Part shown: positions 54,401 to 64,000 of the stretch, one piece after another
Position numbering within the stretch: the first letter of the stretch is position 1
How the letters are laid out: the number at the start of each line of letters is the position of its first letter
Assembly (NCBI RefSeq): GCF_932526225.1
Contig: NC_064047.1
Coordinates: 3,967,501 to 4,031,500 of the forward strand
Length of the DNA: 64,000 bases
Direction: 5' to 3'
Origin: Nematostella vectensis
Taxonomy: Eukaryota; Cnidaria; Anthozoa; Actiniaria; Edwardsiidae
Translations under genes and position numbers: made by a program
Notes under the pieces: model-generated
What the model was told of the DNA's origin: nothing
What the model saw: only the letters and a program-made list of their open reading frames with translations
Databases searched by the model: none

Positions 54401-56246
54401 TCAAGTATATTATCTATTTAATTTAGTTACACAAATCTAAGCGTAATTATCGTCAATAAACAAAATTATCGCTAAAGGCATTGAGGAATTCTTATCTAGA
54501 TCCTGCACCGTGGAGCGAAGAAATCAAAATAAGTTCCATTGTAAGAAACTAATTAGATATAACGCTAGGCACTCGTGTATCGCAATAAATTACCATTACT
54601 CCTTACAACTAGCGTTCTTCGAATAACCACGATGTCATATTAATTCTATAAATCTCTTGAGAAATGTCTTGAAGGTAGTCAAACCTGTGAGCTTCTGACA
54701 CTTATCAAAAAGACCCGGCCGGCAACGTTGAAAGAAAGAAGAGAAAATTGCCCCCAACATGAGGAAATTAACCAAAAGAATAGATAGAAAAGACCTGGCA
54801 ATGGCCTTCTTTATTCGTCGATTAGCACAATTCTATAAGCGGCCGATCACACAAAGTTATGTTGTTCCAAATTCTCCGACACTATTCGCCCGCCTGCGAA
54901 ATACCAAAACACATCTGCTGCATTTTGTAATTGGCTTGAATGAAAATACGCCATTTTTTTTAACAAATATTAAAATCTTTTTCCCGTAAAATTAGAATGT
55001 TAAAAGGTGAACAATAAAGGCTGTGACACACGAATAAACTCTCAATTTCTTTACACAACAATTTAATTACTGCACACTTTTATATGTCGTACCTAGAGTA
55101 ATAGGTCGCAACCCAAGGAAAACTTTGCTAAACGCTCAAAACCGGAAAAAGGTGACATTTGAAAATGACGTATCTGGAATTCTAGGGGTGTATGTCGCCT
55201 TAATGAAGGAACTAGATTCCCTTATGGTGTAAAAAACTAACTGCAAAATTATAATATTATGGGAGTCGGAAGAGCGAAATAATTAGGGTGTCAATGACAG
55301 CCATAATTTGTTCAAGCCATCCTTGTAAGCCTTTGCACACATACAAACCCAACTGCGCTAGGGTTTATTTGAGCAGTCAACTACTTTGAGAACTCAATTT
55401 GCAACGGTTCAACTTGTATTCAGACTATCCACCCCAGTCGCAAACAAGCTATACTGGAGAGTAAATTTTCAACGTTTAAAACTAACAAGAAGAAAAAAAA
55501 TATCCAGGCTCAAAAATGACAACTGTATGGTCTACGTTGTTTACTTGTAACTGGGTTTTCTATGCGATTGTTTTGTGCGGTAATTCGTAAATTGAAGCGC
55601 TCGCCACTGATTAAGATTTGGTGCTGATAAAAAGTAAAAAATAGATAGTACTTACGGAGTCTTGTGCTAATTCTAAATGGAATTTCTCCGTTAGGCCAAC
55701 GGACACTCGGGTCTTTTTTCACGGCTCTTCGCCTTCGCAAGTGCCCTCCTCGCAATAGCATTCTAGTCTTTGGATCTAGAATTATATCGCCTTCGAAGAA
55801 CGGACTACCGTCATATAATCTACCTAAAAAGAAACCACATTATTGAGGGAAGATGCACATGTTACAAGTAACGCCGATCAAGTTTGTGTCAGGCCGCGGG
55901 CACATCGGCTATCAATGACGAGCTAATTTCTCAATTAAACCCGTCAACACTAGGTGCTTTGTACGAAGCGGCGAAATAAGGCCACTTGGGAACCCGAATG
56001 CCAGCTCGTGTAAGAACACTGATAGGCTTATAACACACCTTCTCGTAGGGTCACTTGTTCGTTTATCTCCCAAGGTTCTCTCGGTCGAGAGTGAGATTGT
56101 GTCCGTATAATTCGTGGCAACGTAGCCCTTGGTACCCGCGATTTCTTTTTACTGTCTCGTTTCGTATCCTCTAGTAATATTGGAGTGGCAGAGACATAAG
56201 CTACCAAGACCAGAGTTAGGCATAAACTCAGTTTGTGAACTAGCAT
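48403..56246 (-). CDS. Secreted astacin metalloprotease with C-terminal kringle, six exons
   Basis: Exons (minus strand, in order): 56039-56246, 55656-55823, 54238-54358, 51238-51431, 50042-50266, 48403-48692. Phases 1, 1, 2, 1, 1 match at every junction, giving 401 residues. Exon 1: signal peptide [20 protein letters not shown] and pro-region. Exon 2: pro-region, basic cleavage site RRRR, then [20 protein letters not shown] opening the mature protease. Exon 3: [16 protein letters not shown]. Exon 4: [12 protein letters not shown] and the zinc site [15 protein letters not shown] (Glu catalytic, three His ligands). Exon 5: Met-turn SIMHYG and the closing MYNC. Exon 6: one kringle ([16 protein letters not shown] ... 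YCRNPGG ... PWCYT ... YCEIRSC) and stop. The protein probably processes extracellular substrates, with the kringle as binding module. The last exon could also splice onward at gtatga (48408) instead of ending at TGA. Confidence 0.88.
49770..49899. mobile_element. 130-bp MITE with ~29-bp inverted ends
   Basis: The left end is aggccattccgaccagctat followed by aagcatgcgca. The right end, read on the minus strand, is aggccattccagctataagc followed by atgcgcgca. The arms match apart from a three-base indel. The element lies in intron 5 of the astacin-kringle gene. Confidence 0.65.
50430..51180. repeat. GATGAT-rich microsatellite/minisatellite region
   Basis: Irregular repeats of 'gatgataatgttgctgcttc', 'tgatgatgatagatgtcaat' and 'gattgattgatgatga' dominate the first 350 bp, then GAT/AAT-rich simple sequence. 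It fills intron 4 of the astacin-kringle gene, between the zinc-site exon and the Met-turn exon. Confidence 0.85.
51432..54237. other. Intron 3 of the astacin-kringle gene; nothing else supported
   Basis: Open frames such as 52759-53004 and 52970-53164 lack domain signals and good contexts. No element ends were recognised. Phase agreement of the flanking exons (2 to 2) means no exon is needed here. Confidence 0.4.
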
Positions 56247-56384
56247 TGTTATAGTGCCAATGCGTTGACGTCCGTTTTGGCGAAAATCAAATTCAGCCTC
56301 CAAGGGGCATACGGATCAGAGGAAGAATGACAACGTGCGATATTTGTGATGTCCGTTTGTTCGGAATCGACAGCTCTGCTCTCG

Positions 56385-56394
56385 TATTTAAATA
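56385..56394 (-). promoter_or_regulatory. Possible TATA box of the astacin-kringle gene
   Basis: The palindromic tatttaaata is about 140 bases upstream of the start codon at 56246, with a GC-box-like ggggcggg just beyond it (about 56421-56428). The arrangement suits a core promoter but is not proof. Confidence 0.4.
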
Positions 56395-56429
56395 CTCGCA
56401 GTTTGCGAGAATGCAATAAAAGGGGCGGG

Positions 56430-59400
56430 CAAGACTTGTTAAATAGATTTAATACAGTGTCAGTCATCGAGCTGTTTTTCACAAACAATCGGCACTGACA
56501 GATTCTTGATGGGTTAGGAGGGAACACCGCAGGGCGCAGCTCGACAATTAGTCAATTCTAATAGGGGCACACGGGACTGGCCTGATCAGGGTTTAATGAG
56601 CGTGAAGCGACTTTTCCCCCGGAAGCAATCCCGCAACTCTTTTACACGACCTGTTCTATGCCCCAGCCGAGATCGCTCGGCAATTTCCTACAGGGATTAT
56701 TAGAAGCCGATAACAACACTCCGGTACGGGTTAGTATGTTCTTATCTTGGGTTAATACTCTCACGGACAGCGCCGTTGAAACGCCACTGAGAGTCTAAGA
56801 TCGCACCAACTTGAATCCAAGAGGGATAACCAAGCGACGATATCGACGCCAGCGGTGAAGATGAAGTGTCTTGACTTGGGCGATAATCAGGCTCGATAAA
56901 ACTTCGATTAATCTGTCAACAGTGCTGTGACGAGATTTGGGGACGAGATTGCTATCAGGACTGCCCGGCTTGCGTTTTACTGCGACCAGTTTGGCTGCGC
57001 GAGGTTGTATTAATAAGCGCGCAAGCAAGGAGCCGTGAAGAAGTAAGCGCAAGACAATAGATGTAATTTTAATATTACCCCACTGTTTATATACTAGAAT
57101 GACAGCTGACCATCTCTGAAAACACGCAAGCAAATTGCCTTTGTTACTAGGAGTTAAATGCGATGAGCAATTGTCGTGGAGAAGCCAATGGGTCAGCCCT
57201 TGCAAATTACAGTCTCAGGCTTCGGCACAAGCCACGAAAATAAGCAAATTTCGTAGATTGGTTTCGTGTTTGGATCTAGGTCTTTCGACACACACGTGGA
57301 TTTTTCGGTCGGCTTACAACGCGATAAACACCACAGGTCAGCTAGGATACCTGTAGTACAAGGGATTTTGTGGTGATGCCGTTGGCTTGGACACGATCTA
57401 AGGCATCACGCCTCCACTTCATCCATAAAAATACTATCTCAGCGCTCTAACAAAATTATCTAAAATAATGCAAACTCTTAAAGCGCACGCACTATGACTT
57501 AAACTTCATCATTGGACTACCTAGAACTCTGTTCTTGGTATAGTTGTGTTTCATTGATAGTACATGGATATCCCTAAAAGTCATGTAGGTATATAAATAT
57601 ATATTCGTGAAGCGGGGACCTGAGAATTGTATCGGAAGAGGAGTGTACAATTTATTCTGCCAATACGACAGAAATAGTATCACTTCAACTCAGCCGTGTT
57701 GACGCCGGTTTACGGTATGCGACAATCTAAAATATGCAGAAGCTGAATTTTTCACATGCTTCATCGTCTTTTCAAAGTTTTACTAACTATAAGCAAACAA
57801 CTTTGACTTTCACATAAGTATGGTAGTAAAACCACTTGAAGTAAAGGATTGAAACGTTTTAAAAGTCTGTCATCATGTATTGCTTTTCAGTATCTTCAAA
57901 GCAACAGAAAAAATACAGGAGGTTTTTCATAACTGAAATGGTTCCGAAATTCTAATCATATTTTCTTAACCTTATTACATCACTGATTCTTTCACATCGC
58001 TGTCAATTCATTGTTTCAAATGTCAAAAGAACAACAGGATATACTCATAACAAAGCACGATGGTGTAACAGTTGCAAACAAAGTTAGTATGATTGACAAC
58101 TCTAAGATGCGCGCGAATAAAAAAAAACATTTTATCGCATTTTGAAAATCCGCACTCTCAACCAATGAAATGTCGTTGCATTTGTATCCGACAGAGTAAG
58201 TGATTTAGATAGGCGATGAGGTTGATAAATAAATGTTTTAAAGAAGTTTATAGTTGGAAGAGTTTTTTTTTTGGGGGGGGGGGGGGAATGAGACTAACAA
58301 TAATTGTGGTAAGCTTTTAAAAGGGGATGTTTTAGTGGGCGAAGGAAGGACCTCATCACTGCTTTAAATGTCTCTTATTCCATTCATAGATTTATTTTGA
58401 TAGATATCTAGGAAGCAATCGCTTAGACAACAGGATAGGATTCCTAATTTCAATGAATTTTCGGCATTTTTCCAAAAAAAACTAAGTTCGCGTAGGTCTA
58501 ACTTTCCTAAGATCAGAATGCATACCAATGAAAAACAACCGTGTGCATTATAATGGAAAGGATTTTTCCCTCTTTGCGGGATCGGGATTATCAACATGTA
58601 TTTCTAAGGTATTTTCATATGAATAGAGTTATTTCCCCAGGTCCATGGTAAATAACAAATGTTTACTTCGCGTTGGAATAGCTTTATAGGCAACCTGCTC
58701 GAAAAGTAATTACATTTTGAAATGCGACGATGGCTGTTTATTTAGTATCTTTTGTTGGATAGGAAAAAAAAACTTAATAAGAGAAATAATAAAGTAGATA
58801 TCTAAGAAAAACGAGTAGGTACACACTGTATGCCTTACAAATAAAATTACTATAGTTATTGATATTCTTTGCTATGTTTTACTATTCTACCTGTATTTTC
58901 AGTACCGAATAACGTGCTGTTTTGACTATTAAAGAATTATTGTTTGTAGAAGACCCAGCTGCCATAGAGAGTAAGGACTTGTGAAAACATGTTTTCCAAC
59001 AGAGAGAAAGAGCGTGCCGCATCCGTAGATTTATACCACCCATCAGACGACAAAATTCATCCTCTGCATTGTTCCTTTTTCCTATGAAATCTAACGTCAT
59101 CGTGAAAGCAGGCGCCCAAAATAGCCCAAGGAAACAAAAGATTTCGTCATAAATCGACGTGCGAGCGACCTAAACGTTTGAGGCAAAATACCTAAGATTT
59201 TTTCAAAATTCGGTTTTATTCGTACTAGGAAGAACTTAGTCACATAATAGCGAAGAATTTTCTTTTTCATAAATAGTAGATTTGGTGAATTGTTCAACAT
59301 CATTCGAAATTCCGGTTTTACACATTGTTTTTATGTAAATATAAAAGTAGTTTCCGAAATATTTTAACTTTACGCTAATACCAATACTTATAAACCTTTT

Positions 59401-60520
59401 GTTATATTCCTTTTGAATTAAGGATTGTTGTGTGTTCATATTGTTTACGTGTGTGCGACTTAATCTTCTTCTTTTTCTGATTTTTGCCGTTTTTCCGGTC
59501 GATTCTTTCATTAAAGCCAATCACCCGGTCACGATGTAACTGGCAAACGTCCAGCGAGTGAAATAAACGTAAAAAATTCTCCTATAAAAAAACTTGAAAT
59601 ATACTACACAAAAAGCCATTAAAAATAACCAAAAGAAATCCTGGGTTCCCCCAAAAAATCATATCATATAACAAAAATTACGAAATTTCCTTTTTGTATG
59701 GGGTAGCTTTTTGAGGCCCTGCAGAGATCGACGCAGGGGAGCATATTTCGCCGCAAAATACCCTAAAAGAGATACCATACTATTTTTTTTTGTAAACTCT
59801 AAAGAATCACTTGTTTATAATTGGAATTATTTGTTTTGAAAACTTAAGTTAAATGGTTACCCAACATGTGACGCTACCTGATAGCACAGGTTTGTTTTTA
59901 AAGAGTGTTTACGTGTCAAAGATAGAATAGGAGGAAATAATTGTGGTGAGGTTTTATATCACATTCCACGTGAACTTCCACGGGACCCAGGAAACTCATG
60001 CTGGAAATGGATTAAAGAACTACGTGCGGGTACGGTACAGCATAAGCTGCAGGAGAGAGAAGACATCTTTGACATCCGTTTCTCGCATTTATAAGCATGC
60101 ATTTATAAGCGTTTAATTGAAATTAAACACTGCAAAACAACAAGAATTATGACTGAAAAGGCACGAATGCTGATACACCTTTCTCAAAACAACTTGAAGA
60201 TAAATTGCAGACAAGCATCAACACAGTAGGTTCACATGAGCAAGTTAGCATGTTTTTTTCAAATTTTTAATTCAATTAACAGAATGTGACATAAAAAATA
60301 TTAAAAAATTGAATGGTCGAAGGATTAGGTCATGGTGTAAGAATGATTTGTGAAATTCAAGGAGTTAGAGCAAATAAATGATAGTTTTAATTATTTTTTC
60401 AGGACAAATAACAGGGTTTTTTTAAAAAACAAAAGTTCATTATAAAAACTTTATGAATTAATAATAAAGGTATACCAAGGCAAAGGGCAAGACCACAGAA
60501 ACGCGCACGTAGTCCGAATA
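56430..60520. other. Long intergenic stretch without supported genes
   Basis: The largest open frames here (56795-57205 minus, 59236-59520 minus) have no recognisable domain and no splice partners that I can see. The DNA is AT-rich with a poly-T/poly-G junction at 58264-58286. I find no convincing RNA gene. Confidence 0.4.
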
Positions 60521-60553
60521 TTTTGGCGGGAAATTGTGCGGTTTTGGCGGGAA
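60521..60553. promoter_or_regulatory. Two E2F-type sites in a candidate promoter
   Basis: ttttggcgggaaa at 60521 and ttttggcgggaa at 60542 both fit the E2F/DP consensus, are 21 bp apart and have the same orientation. A small CpG-rich stretch with 'cacgcgcgcttc' follows. No gene start is proven nearby; the ATG at 60674 (MPPKQFFSDAFCANRCLVK) could be a first exon but has no recognisable domain. Confidence 0.5.
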
Positions 60554-61618
60554 TTACTCACGCGCGCTTCAATTCTCACAAGACGATGCAAAGACGGCGC
60601 AACACAATTGATCTCGCACTTTTTATGCACTAATTACTTCTGAATAGGCACAGGAATATCTAAGCATTGTGCGATGCCGCCTAAGCAGTTCTTTTCGGAC
60701 GCGTTTTGCGCCAATAGGTGCCTTGTGAAAGTTGCCGCGGTGTACCGCACAAAAGTTAACCGTGAATGTGCTTACGACGTCACCTTAAGCCGCCATTTCC
60801 TAAACTTAGATTTTCATGCACGCGCGGGTTTTCAAGTGATACTGAATCTAATTACGTCAAACATAATTTTAATTGCCTGTTATCGCTCTTTTGTTTCATT
60901 TTATATGTGCGCGTGTTATAAAAATCACACAAAGAGAAGGTTATTAAATGTAGAATGCAAATTTACTAAGATTTTAAGACAAAGGTTTCAAGGCTGCAGC
61001 CTTATAAATGTTTTTTATTCTTGATTTACTCTTGATTCTCATTTATGCGTGGTGCGCTCGCGTATTTGGGCCCTGCTGAAAACCATTTTAAAAAAAGGCA
61101 GTAGAAATATCGGTTTAAGTTTTTGCCTACCACAGCTTCCATAAACAGAACGACCGAGTTAGAGTATTTGTCAACCGCCATTTTGCCGTCCTTGCAAAAT
61201 ACAATGTGCGAGAAAGCATTCAATCTGCTGATTTTGGAAGTATTAGGATATTTTCGATTGAATTGAGTAAACGAAAATTTCAAAGATTGTTTCTCGATTG
61301 TGATTTTGAGATTTAGGTTGAAGTGTACATTCAAGAAATCAAGAACCAAGGCGTGGCTAACAAGACCTCTATTAGGGTAACGGTTGGTAGGGAATCTACG
61401 ACACATATCTATTCGTTTCCTTTTTTACATTTTTTGTTGTCTTATTCGTTAAACCGTTTTTAATGGGTTTAGTCAATCTCCCTTTCACACAGTGTATAGG
61501 CTTCTTATGTCTTTTGTCAATCAAACAATGGTAAAGATTCACCGATTTGTTCGCAGACATAATCACGGGACGTAGACATTTTTTTGTGTTGTGTATTTCG
61601 CACAAATTCATTACTCTC

Positions 61619-61960
61619 CAGGCCCGTACCCAGGATTTTTTGGAGGGGGGGGGGGGAAGGGGGGGGGTGCGAAATCCGAAATAGGTGGGGGGGGATGGGG
61701 GGAGAGTGAGTTCTCTGATAAAAATCTGACCACCCCCGAAAAAACAATATTTTATGCCTTTGCCAGTATTTCCACGGGACGTTTATTGTCGGATTTGACT
61801 ACATACCAGAGTGATCTAGCTTCTGCTTTATAGTTTTGTCTACAAATAGTATGTCTATTGAGAACCGAAAGTGGACCTCCGGCCATTGTGTGTGTGTGGG
61901 GGGGGGGGGGGGGGGGGGAGTGCGTTCGCACCCCCTGCACCCCCCCTGGGTACGGGCCTG
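61619..61960. mobile_element. 342-bp MITE with CAGGCCCGTACCCAGG ends
   Basis: The left end caggcccgtacccaggattt and the right end, read on the minus strand, caggcccgtacccagggggg are a 16-bp perfect inverted match. Poly-G tracts lie next to both ends. Interior blocks (ctctgataaaaatct, gacgtttattgtcgg) are shared with 39651-39815. hAT-like by terminal sequence. The flanking bases (ttactctc / ctttctag) are not a clean duplication. Confidence 0.75.
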
Positions 61961-62641
61961 CTTTCTAGGCCATGTTGATAATTTGTGAAGTGTTCCTCTT
62001 AATTTTTGTTCTCTGTGTTAAACATTCCTTTAAGCTATTCCCCTTAATAAGTTTCATAAGAGCACAAGAGATTTTACAGCCAATTTGTTGTATTACAACA
62101 ACACACAATCTAAGTCTTTTCTTGGCTGCTGGTAACAGAAGGTGGTAATTCTTAACGTATAAATCTGTCAATGATCAAATTAGAAAGACCACAAACAAGT
62201 TGCAGAAAAACTAGGTTGTCTGTGTAGGTACTATATTGTGGAAACAGGGTAATTAATTAACAAAGGTTTAAATTTGATGTTGTAAATCTCTTTGAAAACG
62301 GGAGTGATGCCGCAGATGTTTTGTTTTCAGCCAATTGTTATTTAATGATGCAAGGTTCCCAATGAATGCGTCTACTACCATGCCATAAACCACTAGCCTA
62401 CAAACATCAAGGGGATTAAAGCCGCATTGTCAGCAGTTTCGCATGCGCAGTCGAGGCGACCGTTGAGTAATTAGCATAACAATCGAAGTGTGTGCGTTGG
62501 ACCAGAACAATGAATAAACCCATCAAAACACTCAATGCGTGAGGTCTTGAGAGGTTACGTCGCCGGCTGTTTTCCCGCGTTATTTCGTAGGTTTTTAAAA
62601 TACGACGGAATTATTGAACTAAAAAGAGGTTGGCTTAGAAA

Positions 62642-64000
62642 ATGGAGGAAAGCATAGAGGAGGAGATCGAAAGAAGGACTCCTGATAGACAAAGCGTACA
62701 GGTAAGAAATGAGAATTTCTCACGTTCAGAGGGCAGAGCGGTAAAAGTGCATTCTTGTTTTCGTGTTAAAGAAGTAGGATTACTAGTTTTTCTAATGATA
62801 ATAATGCACGTACATCTTGTAATTGCAAGAGCACTTGCTCTCGCAAGCGTGTTGAGGACGGAGCGAGAGCTCGAGGTTGCCCATGTAAAGGCGCAAATAA
62901 ACACTGCAACTCCTCTTGTAAGTGCGATACACGATCAAAGCCGTGCCAAAATAAGGTAAGCAGTTATTATTTACTAAAACACACGACGAAAGTTATGCTA
63001 TTTTCCTCTCCTGTAATTGTTGTTCGAAAAGTTACGGAGAGTAGACATCTTCGCTTGTGACCTTTCAATACTTTGCAAGGCCACGCTTCTTACAAAAATA
63101 CACTTTTATCTTGGCTGGATTCCAACGTCAGTGATCAAAATAGAAAGCACAATACTCCAATACATACCATATTCATCCCATTGACTTATTTACTCTTTTA
63201 ATTTTGTCGGAAGATATTGAAAATTCTAAAACCATACGTCACCCCTGTGTTTCATGTAAGCTTACTGTCTGCAATCCTTTAGTAAGTGCATGCTTCCATT
63301 ATTTTTTTTACAGGAATCGACAACAAGAGAAGTTCATTCCACTTATGGTCCTGGTCCTAGGACGACACGAAAATCAGAGGAAGAAGAAATGAAGGAGGCA
63401 AATCGGCAAGTAAAGGTGCTGTTCAGGGCCGTAGCAGGGGGTGGGGCACTGGGGCACATGCCCCCCAATATTTTCAAAAATTATAAGTAAATGACCAGTA
63501 GGGGCGTGGCTTTGCCCCAAAATATTATCTTAATGTTTCTGTATTGTGCCCTCCCCCTACCAATATTTTAAAGCCTGTTACGGCACTGCTGTTTAATGCT
63601 GTTTTAGTGTAATAACCCTAACAAACCATCTCACATCATCCATAAGCTTTAGTCTCCTCCTGAACTACACTCCATTTATCCATGTTTTACCATTTCTGTT
63701 GACAAGTTATTAACTAGCATATCAAATAAATCAATAAAAAGGTAAAGGAAATTGATAACCAATCCCTCCCACCTGGGATGATGATGCTGATTTTACTTTC
63801 TTTAACTTAGGAATTTATAGACACACTGGATTTTGAAACAATCAAAAGCCTATGTGCAAAAAGCCTGCAAAGAGGAGTTGGAAGCATGGACTTCATTGAC
63901 TCCCTTCTGGTCATGGAGGATGATGACAATGACAGAGAGGAGGAAAATCTTGGCCTTGCAATGGAACCAATGGATGTCGCAGGGCCAAGCACTCACCCAC
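62642..64000 (+). CDS. Unrecognised acidic protein, first three exons, 3' end beyond the window
   Basis: Exons: 62642-62701 (MEESIEEEIERRTPDRQSVQ), 63314-63409 (ESTTREVHSTYGPGPRTTRK SEEEEMKEANRQ) and 63811 to the window edge (EFIDTLDFETIKSLCAKSLQ, then GVGSMDFIDSLLVMEDDDND). All junctions are phase 0 with gtaag/gtaaag donors and cag/tag acceptors, and the three pieces are uniformly acidic and hydrophilic, as expected of one protein. I do not recognise a family. The region after FIDTLDFETIKSLC could be a small helical domain. The start is chosen as the first ATG after in-frame stops. A short hAT-like MITE has inserted 14 bases beyond the exon 2 donor. Confidence 0.6.
63424..63586 (+). mobile_element. 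163-bp hAT-like MITE with target duplication
   Basis: The left end is cagggccgtagcagg. The right end, on the minus strand, is gtgccgtaacagg. The 7-bp word tgctgtt flanks both sides (63417-63423 and 63587-63593), consistent with an hAT-type duplication of 7-8 bp. It is the best-preserved member of the family seen at 4665-4780 and 43970-44058. Confidence 0.75.

Noticed and set aside
56795-57205. 136-residue minus-strand frame
   Set aside because: No recognisable motif, no signal of codon preference I can judge, and no neighbouring exons.

Overview
The window looks like nuclear DNA of a cnidarian, most likely an anthozoan (sea anemone or coral). It is AT-rich, has split genes with consensus GT/AG introns, carries animal-type families (class A and class B GPCRs, PAN/EGF/discoidin and astacin/kringle extracellular proteins, diversin-like ankyrins, a proteasome chaperone), and is dense in short inverted-repeat transposons and minisatellites. 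The species assignment is inference.

Layout. 0-5 kb: two tandem class A GPCR paralogues on the + strand, separated by an inverted-repeat element. 5.5-12.5 kb (-): an eight-exon ANKRD6/diversin-like ankyrin gene assembled here from splice signals; its introns hold a foldback element, a 61-bp minisatellite, long GATGGC and TTATTG arrays and two AT-rich hairpins. 14.8-20.2 kb: a tandem array of ~350-bp units, each with a type I hammerhead ribozyme, bounded by 35-bp inverted repeats. One unit is split by an intact 4,381-bp Ty3/gypsy LTR retrotransposon with identical LTRs and a 5-bp target duplication. 22.3-30.3 kb (+): PSMG1 (proteasome assembly chaperone 1) in four exons, with a complete intronless SMB-domain class B GPCR gene nested antisense in its last intron. 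32.4-37.4 kb (-): a five-exon secreted PAN-EGF-F5/8C protein whose stop codon lies at the edge of a 1.2-kb 47-bp satellite, with a LINE relic in one intron. 38.2-39.4 kb (-): a type II membrane SGNH/PC-esterase-like protein. 39.6-46.3 kb: MITEs, a perfect 191-bp palindrome, a 23-bp minisatellite and a broken hAT-type transposase with a CGGBP1-like zinc finger. 48.4-56.2 kb (-): a six-exon astacin metalloprotease with a C-terminal kringle. 62.6-64 kb (+): the first three exons of an unrecognised acidic protein that runs off the window.

There is no operon-like organisation. Neighbouring genes are functionally unrelated apart from the tandem GPCR pair. Several long single-frame ORFs between 5.6 and 11.2 kb and at 44-45 kb are only simple-sequence arrays read through. 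Exon-intron models were built by eye from splice consensus, reading phase and domain continuity; transcript data would confirm them.
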